Source: Streptomyces sp. NBC_01408
Lineage (GTDB): Bacteria > Actinomycetota > Actinomycetes > Streptomycetales > Streptomycetaceae
Length of the DNA: 64,000 bases
NCBI RefSeq assembly: GCF_026340255.1
Contig: NZ_JAPEPJ010000003.1
Coordinates: forward strand, 682,001 to 746,000
Direction of reading: 5' to 3'
Shown: piece by piece, positions 21,449 through 33,997 of the stretch
How positions within the stretch are numbered: position 1 is the stretch's first letter
Layout: each line of letters starts with the position of its first letter
Notes under the pieces: generated by a model
The model's database searches: none
What the model saw: only the letters and a program-made list of their open reading frames with translations
What the model was told of the DNA's origin: nothing
Made by a program: the position numbers and the translations under genes

Positions 21449-22405
21449 TCAGCGCTCCACGTCGTACGCGTCCGTCAGCACCCGTGCCCGCTTCACATCG
21501 TCCGCGATGGCCTCCAGCAGCCCGTCGAGCGAGTCGAACTTCGCCATCCCCCGCACGTAGGCGAGGAAGTCGACGGTCACGTGCAGGCCGTACAGGTCCA
21601 GCCCGATGCGGTCGATCGCGTACGCCTCCACGGTCCGCTCCGTGGCGTCGAACTGCAGGTTCGTCCCCACCGAGATCGCCGCGGGCATCCGCTCGCCGTC
21701 CGCCGTCAGCCAGCCCGCGTACACCCCGTCCGCGGGGATCGCGGTGTGCGGGCGCGTCTCGACGTTCGCCGTCGGGTAGCCGAGCTCGCGACCGCGCTGC
21801 GCGCCGCGCACGACGACGCCCTCGACCCGGTGCGGCCGCCCCAGGATCTCGGCGGCGCCCTCCATGTCGCCCTCGGCGACCAGCCGGCGCGCCAGGGTCG
21901 AGGAGAACGGCACGCCGCCGCCCGCCTCGCCGCGCTCGACGAGGTCCACGACATCGACCTCGTAGTCGTAGGTGGAGCCCAGCTCACGGAGGAAGTCGAC
22001 GTTCCCGGCGGCACGGTGGCCGAAGCGGAAGTTCGGGCCCTCTATGACCGCGCGCGCGTGCAGCTTGTCGACGAGCACCTTCACGATGAAGTCGGCCGGG
22101 GACAGCTGCGAGAAGTCCGCCGTGAACGGCAGGATCAGCAGGGCGTCCACGCCCAGACCGGCCATCAGCTCGGCGCGACGGTCGTAGGAGGCCAGGATCG
22201 GCGGGTGGCTGCCGGGGCGGACGACCTCGCTCGGGTGCGGGTCGAAGGTGACGACGACGGACGGGACTCCCAGCGCGCGGGCCTTGGCCACGGCCCGCCC
22301 GATGATCAGCTGATGGCCCCGGTGCACACCGTCGTACGAGCCGATGGTGACGACGCTGCGTCCCCAGTCCTGGGGGATGTCCTCCAAGCCACGCCAGCGC
22401 TGCAC
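21449..22405 (-). CDS. ribF: Bifunctional riboflavin kinase/FAD synthetase
   Basis: Cytosolic enzyme that phosphorylates riboflavin to FMN and adenylates FMN to FAD. The 318-residue length is typical. The N-terminal adenylyltransferase part shows G-S-Y-D-G-V-H-R-G-H near residue 22 (the HxGH-type nucleotide motif), and the C-terminal kinase part shows G-R-E-L-G-Y-P-T-A-N near 215 and the F-D-G/Y-x-x-x-V-E region. GCGAGGAG lies before the ATG. In most bacteria ribF sits between truB and rpsO; here each junction is interrupted by extra genes. Confidence 0.97.
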   Translation of the reverse strand: MQRWRGLEDIPQDWGRSVVTIGSYDGVHRGHQLIIGRAVAKARALGVPSVVVTFDPHPSEVVRPGSHPPILASYDRRAELMAGLGVDALLILPFTADFSQLSPADFIVKVLVDKLHARAVIEGPNFRFGHRAAGNVDFLRELGSTYDYEVDVVDLVERGEAGGGVPFSSTLARRLVAEGDMEGAAEILGRPHRVEGVVVRGAQRGRELGYPTANVETRPHTAIPADGVYAGWLTADGERMPAAISVGTNLQFDATERTVEAYAIDRIGLDLYGLHVTVDFLAYVRGMAKFDSLDGLLEAIADDVKRARVLTDAYDVER

Positions 22406-22538
22406 TGTGACCGCTCCTCGCCCGAACCCGTGTAGTCCTTGAACTGATTGCCGATTGCAGGTCTAAGACTGCCATGCCGGTGGCCGGTGCCCCGCATCGG
22501 CGTCTCGCCTCCCCCGGCCCGGGCCCGGGTCCGTCATG

Positions 22539-25500
22539 TCAGGTCACGTCCGGGGCCGCCGAGCTGAGCGTCTCCACCGTCCGGCGGGCACTCGGTCCCA
22601 GCAGCGCCGCCGCCTCCGCGCCCGCCTCCGCCAGCCAGCGGGCGACGAGCGCCCCGAAGGCCGGGTCGCTCCGGGCCAGCTCCACCGTCCGCCGTTCGAA
22701 CACCGCGGGCCCGCCCGGAGCCCGCATCAGCTGGCGTCCGGTGCGCCGCAGCAGCTCCCGGGTCCGGCCGGGCGGCCGTACGCCGGCCCCGGCCGCCACG
22801 GCTCCGAGGAACGCGTCGAGCACCTGGGCGTCGGCCTCCTCGCGCAGCAGTACGTCGGCCAGCTCGCCCCGCAGCGGGTACGAGGGCTCGCCGCCCGGCG
22901 CGGCCAGGACCAGGGCCAGAGCGGACCGGACCACCTCCGGGGCGGACCGGAGCAGGTCCAGGACCAGCGGGCGCAGCACGGGAGCCGCTGCCGGGCCCTG
23001 TTCGAGGCGCCGGTCCACGAACGCGGCGGCGTGCGGGGCGTCCTCGGGGCGGCGCGCCAGGTGCTCCCGTACGAGGTCGCCCGCGCGCCGGGCCAGCCCC
23101 GGCGTCGTCAGCGCGGCCAGGGCGCGCAGCACCTCCCCGTCGGCCCGCTCGCGCAGCGCGGCGAACACCGCGTCCTGGTCGGGCAGTACGGGCAGGGCCG
23201 CCACCAGCGTCTCGGCGGGGAGCCGGGAGCCGCGCCCCGGGTCGCGGAAGCAGGCGAGGGCCTCGGGCAGGTACCGGCCGCGCACCTGCGGGTCGCGGAG
23301 CAGCACCGCCAGGGCGCTGCCGTGCAGGGCGGCGTCGGCGGGGCGGGCGAGCAGCGCCTGGGCGGCGTAGCGCAGCAGGTCGCGGTCGGCGGGGGTGCGC
23401 ACGTGCGGGGCGGTGGCCTGCCCGTACACGGCGGCCGCGACCCGGCGCCCGGGCCCTTCGTCGTGCGCCCAGCGGTCCACGGCCCGGCACAGGGCGGAGG
23501 GCTCCTCCTCGGCGAGTACGGCCAGCAGCTCGTCGGCGCGCGGGTGCGCGGCGGCTACGAGTGCCTCGGTCAGGTCGTCCACGGCAAGGCGGCGGTGGGT
23601 GTGGAGCAGGGCCTGCGCGGCGGCGGCCACGGTGGCCCCGGGGCGGCCGCGCAGCCGGCGCTCGTCGGTGAACCAGCCGCAGAGCAGCGGCTGGGCGAGC
23701 CGCGGGTCGCGGACGAGGCGCCGGGCGGCGGCGTCCAGGTAACGGTCGCCGGGGACCGCCTCGGCGGGGTCGAGGGGCAGCAGGCGGCGCAGCAGGTCGA
23801 GGCGGTCGGGCTCGGGCAGCCGGAGCCGGTTCCAGAACCACCCGCCGAACTCCCCGGGTCCGGTCCGGGCCACGTGTTCGGCGAGGGCGTGCAGCACGGG
23901 GAGGTGCGGCCGGGCGTCGGGAGCCCGGAGCAGGCTCTCCCGCAGCAGCCGGCCGGCCCACCAGACCCGGTCGTGGCCGCCGGGGACGGTCTCGGGTGGT
24001 TCCTCGGCGAAGCCGTTGAGGCGTTGGACCAGGTCCATGAGCGCCCGGGCCAGCTCGTCCGGGGGCAGCCTGCGCAAGGCCTCCAGGACGGGCCCGATCC
24101 GGTGCCGGGGCACGGGCCGCGCCGCTTCGGCGGGGCCGTGGACCAGGGAGCCGAGTGCCGTCGGGACGTCCAGGTGGCAGGCCTGGATCCAGTCGGACAG
24201 CTCCTCGTGGGCGAAGCGGTAGCCGGACCCTACGGGCACCAGCAGCCCCTCGGCGAGCACGGCGGAGGCCCACCCGGTGCGCCACGGGAACAGCTCCTCG
24301 AAGGAATCCCGGTCCAGCCGGCCCCGTCCGGGCCCCAGACACCGGCGGGCCGCCTCGTGCACCCGGCCCGCGACCCGCGCCGCCAGCCGCCGGACCCCGG
24401 GGCCGTGCACCCCGGCGGACCCGGCCCCGGCCGCGGCGACGCGGACCGCCGCGCGCAGGCAGAGCAGGTCGAGGTGGGCGGCGAAGACCTCGTCGCGGCC
24501 GGGGCGGCCCGCGGTGACACCGGCCGCGCGGATCCCGGCGAGCAGGCGCAGGGTGAGCGGATGGCGGGCGTCGGCCTCGCGCACGGCGTCGGCGGGCACA
24601 CCGAGCCTCGCCCGGGCGGTCTCGGCCTCGGTCGGGGTGAGGTCGCCGACCAGGAGGGCGGGCGGCAGCCGCCGGGCCGGGCGGGCCGGGCTGTGCAGGG
24701 CCCCGGGCGGGTACAGGGCCCCGGCCCGTTCCCAGTGCTCGGGCCGGGCGGCGACGATCATGCGGGCCCCTGTCGCACGGAGCCACGCCGCGGTGGCCGC
24801 GCTCCACGGGCTCAGCCGGTGCGCCATTTCCGGCGGCATCTCCTCCGGGGCGTCCAGCACGACCAGCAGGGCCCGCCCGGCCTCCGCGCCCAGCCGTGCC
24901 ACCCGTTCGGCAGGCCCCTGCCCGTGGGCGTGCTCCCCCGGCATCCCCGGCCCGTGGGCAGGAGCCCCTGCCCCGGGTACGGCCGCCTCACCGGTCGGAC
25001 CCGGCGCCGGCCCGACCCAGGCCGGGTCGAGCGAGGCCCACCCCCCGAGGCTCCCGGCTCCCGGCCCGGCGACCGGGAGCGGGGCCGAGGCAGGGGCAGC
25101 GGCAGCGGCAGGGCCGACGGCAAGGGCCGGGCCAAGGGCCGGGGCCGGCGCCGGTCCTGGCGCGCAGGACCCGCAGGACCCGCAGGACGCGCAGGACGCG
25201 GAGACCGCGGCGGGCCCTGACGACCCGAAGGATCCGTAAGGGCCAGAGGATCCAGAGGGGTCGGAGAGGCCAGAGGGGCCAGAAGATCCGCAGGTTGTAG
25301 AAGGTCCGCCGGACGCGGAGGACTCAGGGGACGCGAGGGGTCCGAAAGATCCCGTCGCGGCAGCCGTCCCCGCCGGTGCGTCGGCCGCCACCGTCCGGGC
25401 CGCCTCCGCCAGCGCGCGCGTCACCGCGTCGGCGACCGAGCCGTCCTCGCCCCGGAGGTCCGCCCCGCGCAGCCACAGGGTCGGCGCCGGGCGGGAGCCC

Positions 25501-26417
25501 CGGGCCCGCCTCGCGGCCAGGGCGGCCAGGGCCGTGGTCCGGCCGGTGCCCGGTTCTCCCACCAGGCCGAGGACGGGGTGGTCCGACGAGGTGAAGGCGG
25601 CGAGTTCGGCTTCGATCGCGGGCCGCTCCACGGGCTCGGGCCCTGTCACGCCCGGCCGGAAGGCCGTGTCCAGCGTGTTCGCGGTCAGTTCCAGCGCACC
25701 GGCGAGGTTGAGGTCCGCCCCGTGGCCCGGCACGGTCGCGGCGTTGCGCTCCAGCAGCGCGGCCAGCGGGCCCTCCGGGTCGGCCGCGGCCGCTGCCCGC
25801 AGAGCCACCGCGAAGTCTCCGGAGCGGTGCTCCGCCCGCAGAGCGGTGCCCAGCACCGCGAGCACCGCTCCGGTTCCGGCGTCCAGGACGGGACCCCCAC
25901 GGGCCTCGCCGCCCAACCGCAGCGCGTCCCGCCCGTCCGTGCCGATCGCCAGCTCCACGGCCAGCTCCGCCGGCATCACACGGGCCCGGTCCGCCGCCGG
26001 ATAGCCGCTGACCTCAGCGCCGCCCAGCACCCGCGCCTGCCGCCAGCCCCGCGCGGCCAGCCGTACGTAGGTCCCCGGGGCGATCGGCTCCCGCACCGCC
26101 ACCGGAAGCGGCCGCATCCCGAGTCCGTCGGTCCGTACGAGTGCCAGCGCCACCTCCGGCAGCACGGTCACGTCCTCGGGCTCGGCAAGCCAGGTCCGCC
26201 CGGCCGGTCCGGGCCCGTGCAGCAGCACCCGGGGCAGCCCGTCGACGGCGTCGTGGCCGGTGACGACCGTTCCCTCGCAGTCCGCAAGGAATCCGCTGCC
26301 GCGCGGCACCCCTGCGGGATCACAGATCCTGACGAGTTCCACCGCTCCGCCGCCGACCACGGCGACTCCACGGGCCCCGCTGGCCCCGCCGGTCTCACCG
26401 ACCCCGTCCGTCGCCAC
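22539..26417 (-). CDS. Trypsin-like domain fused to STAND-type NTPase, both degenerate
   Basis: A 1292-residue protein with no signal peptide. Residues about 20-200 follow a trypsin fold (G-S-G-F-L-A, then H55 in V-V-T-G-H-D-A-V-D-G), but the expected catalytic Asp position reads V-A-L-A-L-V-R and the G-N/D-S-G-G-P serine loop reads G-E-A-R-G-G-P-V-L-D, so Asp and Ser appear lost. An NTPase follows: P-loop G287-E-P-G-T-G-R-T-T with Arg for the usual Lys, and Walker B L-L-V-V-L-D522. Between them lies a 150-residue Ser/Gly/Pro/Ala insert with Cys every third residue (S-C-A-S-C-G-S-C-G-S-C). The rest is helical, Leu/Arg-rich, repeat-like. This resembles signal-sensing STAND proteins; function unknown. 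It separates truB from ribF. Confidence 0.82.
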   Translation of the reverse strand: MATDGVGETGGASGARGVAVVGGGAVELVRICDPAGVPRGSGFLADCEGTVVTGHDAVDGLPRVLLHGPGPAGRTWLAEPEDVTVLPEVALALVRTDGLGMRPLPVAVREPIAPGTYVRLAARGWRQARVLGGAEVSGYPAADRARVMPAELAVELAIGTDGRDALRLGGEARGGPVLDAGTGAVLAVLGTALRAEHRSGDFAVALRAAAAADPEGPLAALLERNAATVPGHGADLNLAGALELTANTLDTAFRPGVTGPEPVERPAIEAELAAFTSSDHPVLGLVGEPGTGRTTALAALAARRARGSRPAPTLWLRGADLRGEDGSVADAVTRALAEAARTVAADAPAGTAAATGSFGPLASPESSASGGPSTTCGSSGPSGLSDPSGSSGPYGSFGSSGPAAVSASCASCGSCGSCAPGPAPAPALGPALAVGPAAAAAPASAPLPVAGPGAGSLGGWASLDPAWVGPAPGPTGEAAVPGAGAPAHGPGMPGEHAHGQGPAERVARLGAEAGRALLVVLDAPEEMPPEMAHRLSPWSAATAAWLRATGARMIVAARPEHWERAGALYPPGALHSPARPARRLPPALLVGDLTPTEAETARARLGVPADAVREADARHPLTLRLLAGIRAAGVTAGRPGRDEVFAAHLDLLCLRAAVRVAAAGAGSAGVHGPGVRRLAARVAGRVHEAARRCLGPGRGRLDRDSFEELFPWRTGWASAVLAEGLLVPVGSGYRFAHEELSDWIQACHLDVPTALGSLVHGPAEAARPVPRHRIGPVLEALRRLPPDELARALMDLVQRLNGFAEEPPETVPGGHDRVWWAGRLLRESLLRAPDARPHLPVLHALAEHVARTGPGEFGGWFWNRLRLPEPDRLDLLRRLLPLDPAEAVPGDRYLDAAARRLVRDPRLAQPLLCGWFTDERRLRGRPGATVAAAAQALLHTHRRLAVDDLTEALVAAAHPRADELLAVLAEEEPSALCRAVDRWAHDEGPGRRVAAAVYGQATAPHVRTPADRDLLRYAAQALLARPADAALHGSALAVLLRDPQVRGRYLPEALACFRDPGRGSRLPAETLVAALPVLPDQDAVFAALRERADGEVLRALAALTTPGLARRAGDLVREHLARRPEDAPHAAAFVDRRLEQGPAAAPVLRPLVLDLLRSAPEVVRSALALVLAAPGGEPSYPLRGELADVLLREEADAQVLDAFLGAVAAGAGVRPPGRTRELLRRTGRQLMRAPGGPAVFERRTVELARSDPAFGALVARWLAEAGAEAAALLGPSARRTVETLSSAAPDVT

Positions 26418-26591
26418 AGCCGCACCACTCCCCCGCCACGCCCCGTCCTCACGACGGTAGGCAGGTGAAGATCAGCACGAAAAGCACGCAAGACGAACGC
26501 GCCCCCCTACGCTCCCTCCATTCACTCCGAGCGCCTGCTCGGACGGGTGAATACGGGGGTCCGGGTGGATAGAGACCTACCCGAGGGGGGT

Positions 26592-26635
26592 CGTGGAGCG
26601 GTGAGCAGCAGGCAATGTGCGCTCACCGCTCCACG
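26592..26635 (-). terminator. Terminator after truB
   Basis: Perfect 15 bp arms CGTGGAGCGGTGAGC and GCTCACCGCTCCACG with a 14-base loop, about 80 bases beyond the truB stop and upstream of the NTPase gene. It probably ends the nusA-to-truB transcript and isolates the NTPase gene. Confidence 0.7.
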
Positions 26636-26673
26636 TCGGGGAGACGGCGGGTACCGGGTACCGCGTCGCGGCT

Positions 26674-26705
26674 ACCGGCCACCGGCCACCGGCCACCGGC
26701 CACCG
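26674..26705. repeat. 7-bp tandem repeat ACCGGCC
   Basis: Four perfect copies of ACCGGCC plus a partial fifth directly after truB. It is non-coding and slippage-prone. The rest of the interval 26418-26715 holds only the hairpin at 26592-26635. Confidence 0.85.
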
Positions 26706-26715
26706 AGTGTCCGGA

Positions 26716-27624
26716 TCAGGCGAAGACCGCGAGGGACTTCGCCTTCCCGCCCTTGCTCTCCACGAGCCCGAGCAACTGCCCCTGCGGCCCGTAGACCGCG
26801 ACCGCCTTGCCGGGCTCGTACTCCTCCGGCATGTCGATCCGCACGCCGTTGGCGAGCAGCGAGGCCCGCCGGGCGTCCAGGTCCCAGCGGGGGAAGGCCG
26901 CGGCCGCCGCCTCGCCGATCGGCATGACGGTCAGCTCCTCCTGGAGCTGGTCCAGCGTGCGCGCCCGGTCGATCTTGTACGGGCCCACCCGGGTGCGCCG
27001 CAGCGCGGTCAGGTGCCCGCCGACGCCCAGGTCGGCGCCGAGGTCACGGGCCAGCGCGCGGATGTACGTACCGCTGGAGCAGACGACGGAGACGACGAGG
27101 TCGACGACCTTGGTGCCGTCCTCGGCCTCGGCCTCGCGCATGTCGTACACCTGGAACGAGGAAACGGTCACCGGCCGGGCCGGGATCTCGAAGTCCTCGC
27201 CGTCCCGGGCGCGCTTGTAGGAGCGCACGCCCTTGATCTTGATGGCGCTGACCTTGGACGGGACCTGCATGATCTCGCCGGACAGCTTGGCGATCCCCGC
27301 GTCCACGGCGTCCCGGGTGACCCCGGTGGCGTCCGTGGAGGAGGTGATGTCGCCTTCGGCGTCGTCCGTCAGGGTGTTCTGGCCCAGCCGGATCGTGCCG
27401 AGGTACTCCTTCTCCGTGAGCGCGAGGTGGCCGAGCAGCTTGGTGGCCTTCTCGACGCCCAGGACCAGCACGCCCGTCGCCATCGGGTCGAGCGTGCCGG
27501 CGTGGCCGACGCGGCGGGTCCTGGCGATCCCGCGCATCTTGGCGACCACGTCGTGCGAAGTGAAGCCGGACGGCTTGTCGACGATGACAAGGCCGTCCGG
27601 AGTCTTCCCTGCGTCGGTGCTCAT
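26716..27624 (-). CDS. truB: tRNA pseudouridine(55) synthase
   Basis: Converts U55 to pseudouridine in the T-loop of tRNAs. The 302-residue protein shows the catalytic motif G-H-A-G-T-L-D-P-M-A-T-G-V-L near residue 39 with the catalytic Asp, the K-P-S-G-F-T-S-H segment at the start, and a C-terminal PUA-like part (W-D-L-D-A-R-R-A onward). The ATG at 27624 overlaps the rbfA stop (ATGA), so it is translationally coupled; the longer upstream frame lies over rbfA and is not coding. Confidence 0.97.
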   Translation of the reverse strand: MSTDAGKTPDGLVIVDKPSGFTSHDVVAKMRGIARTRRVGHAGTLDPMATGVLVLGVEKATKLLGHLALTEKEYLGTIRLGQNTLTDDAEGDITSSTDATGVTRDAVDAGIAKLSGEIMQVPSKVSAIKIKGVRSYKRARDGEDFEIPARPVTVSSFQVYDMREAEAEDGTKVVDLVVSVVCSSGTYIRALARDLGADLGVGGHLTALRRTRVGPYKIDRARTLDQLQEELTVMPIGEAAAAAFPRWDLDARRASLLANGVRIDMPEEYEPGKAVAVYGPQGQLLGLVESKGGKAKSLAVFA

Positions 27625-28082
27625 TCCGCGGCTGCGTCCTCGTCGGAGTCGTCGGCGTCCTCGTCGGGCTTCTTGTACGGGTCGGCTTCGCCGGCGTACT
27701 TCGCGCCGGAGGAGACCTCGCGTACCTGGGCGTCGGAAGTCCGCGCCTTCTCGAGGAGGTCCTCGATGGTCTTGGCGTTCTCCGGGAGGGCGTCCGCGAT
27801 GAAGGTCAGGGTGGGCGTGAACTTGGTCCCCGCCGCCCGGCCGACCGCGGAACGCAGTACGCCCTTGGCGCTCTCCAGGCCCGCTGCCGCGCTGGCCCGG
27901 TCCTCGTCGTCGCCGTAGACCGTGTAGAAGACCGTGGCCTCCCGCAGGTCGCCGGTGACGCGGGTGTCCGTGATGGTCACGTGCGTACCGAGACGGGGGT
28001 CCTTGACGCCACGCTGCAGCTTCTCGGCCACCACCTCCCGGATGAGGTCCGCCAGCTTCTTCGCCCGCGCATTGTCGGCCAC
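27621..28082 (-). CDS. rbfA: 30S ribosome-binding factor A
   Basis: Late 30S assembly and cold-adaptation factor that binds near the 5' end of 16S rRNA. The 153-residue protein begins A-D-N-A-R-A-K-K-L-A-D-L-I-R-E-V-V-A and has the KH-like D-P-R-L-G-T-H-V-T-I-T-D strand region; an acidic Asp/Glu tail extends the C-terminus, as in other actinobacteria. GTG 28082 is preceded by GAAGGAGACGG. It lies 34 bases after the DUF503 gene and overlaps truB. Confidence 0.96.
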   Translation of the reverse strand: MADNARAKKLADLIREVVAEKLQRGVKDPRLGTHVTITDTRVTGDLREATVFYTVYGDDEDRASAAAGLESAKGVLRSAVGRAAGTKFTPTLTFIADALPENAKTIEDLLEKARTSDAQVREVSSGAKYAGEADPYKKPDEDADDSDEDAAAE

Positions 28083-28116
28083 TGGTCCGTCTCCTTCTTT
28101 TCTTGCATACAAACAA

Positions 28117-28410
28117 TCAGTCTTCATCACCGTGGAGGCGCCGTCGTACGGACAGCAGCTCCACTTCAGGACGCGCCGCGACCAGCCGCTCGCAGCGGTC
28201 CAGTACGTCCGAGAGGAACCCCGCGTCCCCACTCACCAGAGCGACCCCTATGCGGGCCCTTCGGTGCAGGTCCTGGTCGCCCACTTCGGCCGCGCTCACG
28301 GAGAACTTGCGTTGGAGCTCGGCGACGATGGGCCGGACGACGGAGCGTTTCTCCTTCAGCGAGTGGACGTCGCCGAGGAGCAGATCGAAGGACAGAGTCC
28401 CCACGTACAT
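28117..28410 (-). CDS. DUF503 (YlxP-like) protein
   Basis: A 97-residue protein with the DUF503 signature: M-Y-V-G-T-L-S-F-D-L at the start, H-S-L-K-E-K-R-S-V-V-R-P-I near residue 16, then K-F-S-V-S-A-A-E-V-G-D. Members are small alpha/beta proteins encoded beside infB and rbfA in many Gram-positives and are thought to act in ribosome assembly or RNA binding, without firm biochemistry. Placement between infB and rbfA is exactly the conserved one. Confidence 0.93.
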   Translation of the reverse strand: MYVGTLSFDLLLGDVHSLKEKRSVVRPIVAELQRKFSVSAAEVGDQDLHRRARIGVALVSGDAGFLSDVLDRCERLVAARPEVELLSVRRRLHGDED

Positions 28411-28494
28411 GCAGTTCCGGATATCCCGCCGGTGCGGGTTCGGTGGCCTGCCGGCCGTCGCTCGGCAGGGTCACCAGAACCGTACACGCAACGG

Positions 28495-28533
28495 CCGGGG
28501 CCGATCGACGGATATTCCGCCGACCGGCCCCGG
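28495..28533 (-). terminator. Hairpin after infB
   Basis: Arms CCGGGGCCG (28495-28503) and CGGCCCCGG (28525-28533) with a partly self-pairing loop, about 40 bases beyond the infB stop. It may terminate or attenuate transcription into DUF503-rbfA-truB. Confidence 0.6.
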
Positions 28534-28570
28534 TGTTACGAGTTACGACACGGTGCGAACCGCCTCGCGC

Positions 28571-31708
<3,138 letters not shown>

Positions 31709-31859
31709 TTCGCTCCTTTTAGGTCCGGGTTACGCCGGACCGTCGCTACTTCATGGGCGTACTCATCGCGTACTCATCGAGTGCTCATCGCAATCTCGAC
31801 CTACTTCCAACTCGCGAGGTACCTGACCGCACGGATTGCCCGTGCCGTTCTCTTACTTC

Positions 31860-32147
31860 TTACGGTGTCGCCTCGACCGCTACGGCCAGGGCCTTGCGCA
31901 GTTCCTCCGTGTCGAGCGGTCCGGCGGACCGGAGGGCCCGGGGGAACGCGCGGCGGCGGACCGCCTGGTCGAGGCAGACCACGGCAGGGTGCACGTAGGC
32001 ACCCCGGCCGGGCAGCGTACCGCGCGTATCAGGGACGCATTCGTCCCCGATCGCCACGATGCGCAGCAGATCGCTCTTGGCCGCTCGCTCCCGGCACCCC
32101 ACACAGGTGCGTTCGGGGCATGCGCGGGCTTGCGTCCGGCCAGACAC
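31860..32147 (-). CDS. ylxR: YlxR family RNA-binding protein
   Basis: A 95-residue DUF448/YlxR protein with the signature P-E-R-T-C-V-G-C-R-E near residue 15, L-L-R-I-V-A, and G-R-G-A-Y-V-H-P. The family binds RNA and is encoded between nusA and infB across bacteria; in some it influences RNase P activity or transcription. GTG 32147 is chosen because homologues begin S-G-R-T-x-A-R-A-C-P-E-R; the longer upstream frame is unlikely. It is separated from nusA by 179 bases with no gene and from infB by 151 bases. Confidence 0.93.
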   Translation of the reverse strand: MSGRTQARACPERTCVGCRERAAKSDLLRIVAIGDECVPDTRGTLPGRGAYVHPAVVCLDQAVRRRAFPRALRSAGPLDTEELRKALAVAVEATP

Positions 32148-32326
32148 GCCTAAGTCTACCTCCCCGCACCGACCTCTCCCCCGACAAGTGGCGGGCGAAA
32201 GATCGAACGGCTGTCGTGTTGTCTTGATCTGCTGCGTCACGGCCCGCCGCCGGACCGGGTTCCGGTCGCGGCGGCACGGCTGTCGTGACTCCTGTCTACC
32301 GTCCGGTAAGCCCGGCCGGTAGTGGT

Positions 32327-33325
32327 TTATTCCGCGTCCCGGTCCGAAGGCTGCTCGGTGTCGGGACGGATGTCGATGCGCCAGCCGGTGAGCCGCGCGG
32401 CGAGGCGGGCGTTCTGGCCCTCCTTGCCGATGGCCAGCGACAGCTGGTAGTCGGGCACGGTCACCCGGGCGGAGCGGGTGTCCCAGTCGACGACCTCGAC
32501 CTCGCTCACCCGGGCGGGTGACAGCGCGTTCGCGACCATCTCCGCCGGATCGTCCGACCAGTCGACGATGTCGATCTTCTCGCCGTGCAGCTCGGCCATC
32601 ACGTTGCGCACGCGGCTGCCCATCGGGCCGATGCAGGCGCCCTTCGGGTTGAGGCCCGAGCGGGTGGACCGTACGGCGATCTTGGTGCGGTGACCGGCCT
32701 CACGGGCGATCGCCGAGATCTCGACGCTGCCGTCGGCGATCTCGGGAACCTCCAGCGAGAAGAGCTTCTTCACCAGGTTGGGGTGGGTGCGCGAGAGGGT
32801 CACGGACGGACCGCGCACGCCCTTCGCCACCCGCACGACGTACGCCTTCAGGCGCAGGCCGTGCGTGTACTCCTCACCGGGGACCTGCTCCTGCACCGGC
32901 AGGATGGCCTCCAGCTTGCCGATGTCGACCAGGACGTTCTTGGGGTCCTTGCCCTGCTGGACGACGCCGGTGATGACGTCTCCCTCACGGCCCGCGAACT
33001 CGCCGAAGGTCAGGTCGTCCTCCGCGTCGCGCAGACGCTGGAGGATCACCTGCTTGGCGGTCGTCGCGGCGATCCGGCCGAAGTCCGACGGGGTGTCGTC
33101 GAACTCCTTGGGCTCCTGGCCCTCTTCGAGATCCCTCGGGTCTTCCGTCGCCCACACGACCACGTGACCGTTGGTGCGGTCCAGCTCTACGCGGGCGCGG
33201 CGGAAGCTCCCCTCGGTCCGGTGGTACGCGATGAGGAGGGCCGACTCGATCGCCTCGACGAGCAGGTCGAAGGAGATCTCCTTCTCCCGGACCAGACCCC
33301 GCAGGGCACTCATGTCGATGTCCAC
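32327..33325 (-). CDS. nusA: Transcription termination/antitermination protein NusA
   Basis: RNA polymerase-associated factor controlling pausing, termination and antitermination. The 332-residue form has the N-terminal polymerase-binding domain ([11 protein letters not shown]), an S1 domain ([11 protein letters not shown], about 135-200), and two KH domains ([14 protein letters not shown] near 230 and [13 protein letters not shown] near 305). It lacks the C-terminal acidic repeats of proteobacterial NusA, as usual in actinobacteria. Its start is two bases after the rimP stop. Confidence 0.97.
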   Translation of the reverse strand: MDIDMSALRGLVREKEISFDLLVEAIESALLIAYHRTEGSFRRARVELDRTNGHVVVWATEDPRDLEEGQEPKEFDDTPSDFGRIAATTAKQVILQRLRDAEDDLTFGEFAGREGDVITGVVQQGKDPKNVLVDIGKLEAILPVQEQVPGEEYTHGLRLKAYVVRVAKGVRGPSVTLSRTHPNLVKKLFSLEVPEIADGSVEISAIAREAGHRTKIAVRSTRSGLNPKGACIGPMGSRVRNVMAELHGEKIDIVDWSDDPAEMVANALSPARVSEVEVVDWDTRSARVTVPDYQLSLAIGKEGQNARLAARLTGWRIDIRPDTEQPSDRDAE

Positions 33326-33327
33326 GG

Positions 33328-33840
33328 CTACGCCTCCTCTTCCTTCTTGTCCTTGCGGTTGAACTCGATCTCGACACGCGCCTTGGCGATGTCGGTGAAT
33401 GCGATACGGCGGGCGGTCGCCTTGCGGCCCTTCACGCCCGGGACTTCGAGGTCGAGACCCTCGTCGTCCACATCGAGGATGCGGGCGATCAGTTCCCCGG
33501 CACCCTTCTCACCTTCGGCGGAAAGCTGGAACTTGACGAGACGGCCGGTCGCCCGTACGTAGTGACGGTGCTCGGTCAGCGGGCGGTCGGCGCCCGGCGA
33601 GCTCACCTCGAGGACGTACTCGTCCTCGCCCATCACGTCGGTCTCGTCGAGCAGGTCGGAGACCTCGCGACTCAGCTCGGCACACACGTCCAGCTCCACG
33701 CCCTCGTCGGAGTCCACGATGATGCGAAGCATCCGGCGCTTGCCCGCCTTGGACGTCTCGATCTCCTCGAGGTCCAGTCCCTTGGCGGCGACGAGCGGCT
33801 CCAGCAGTCCGCGCAGCCTGTCGCTCTGGGTGGTGCTCAT
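33328..33840 (-). CDS. rimP: Ribosome maturation factor RimP
   Basis: Required for 30S maturation. The 170-residue protein shows the RimP pattern: L-D-L-E-E-I-E near residue 21, [10 protein letters not shown] (about 38), the central [13 protein letters not shown] (about 78-90), and a C-terminal SH3-like part. It is the first gene of the rimP-nusA-ylxR-infB cluster and diverges from the lipoprotein gene across 157 bases, where its promoter must lie. The ATG follows GAGGAG. Confidence 0.96.
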   Translation of the reverse strand: MSTTQSDRLRGLLEPLVAAKGLDLEEIETSKAGKRRMLRIIVDSDEGVELDVCAELSREVSDLLDETDVMGEDEYVLEVSSPGADRPLTEHRHYVRATGRLVKFQLSAEGEKGAGELIARILDVDDEGLDLEVPGVKGRKATARRIAFTDIAKARVEIEFNRKDKKEEEA

Positions 33841-33997
33841 CCGGGTGACTCCTCGGCCGCGTGTGCTGTTGTGGTTTTCCGTCGTGTGTCAGGTCAAAGG
33901 GTATCCGGTCGCGGAGGGTGTTGCCGTCCGCCCTCGGGGCGGGGCCCCGGGTACCGTGATCACACCCTGCCCCGCCATCACCCCCGAGGACGTCGCC

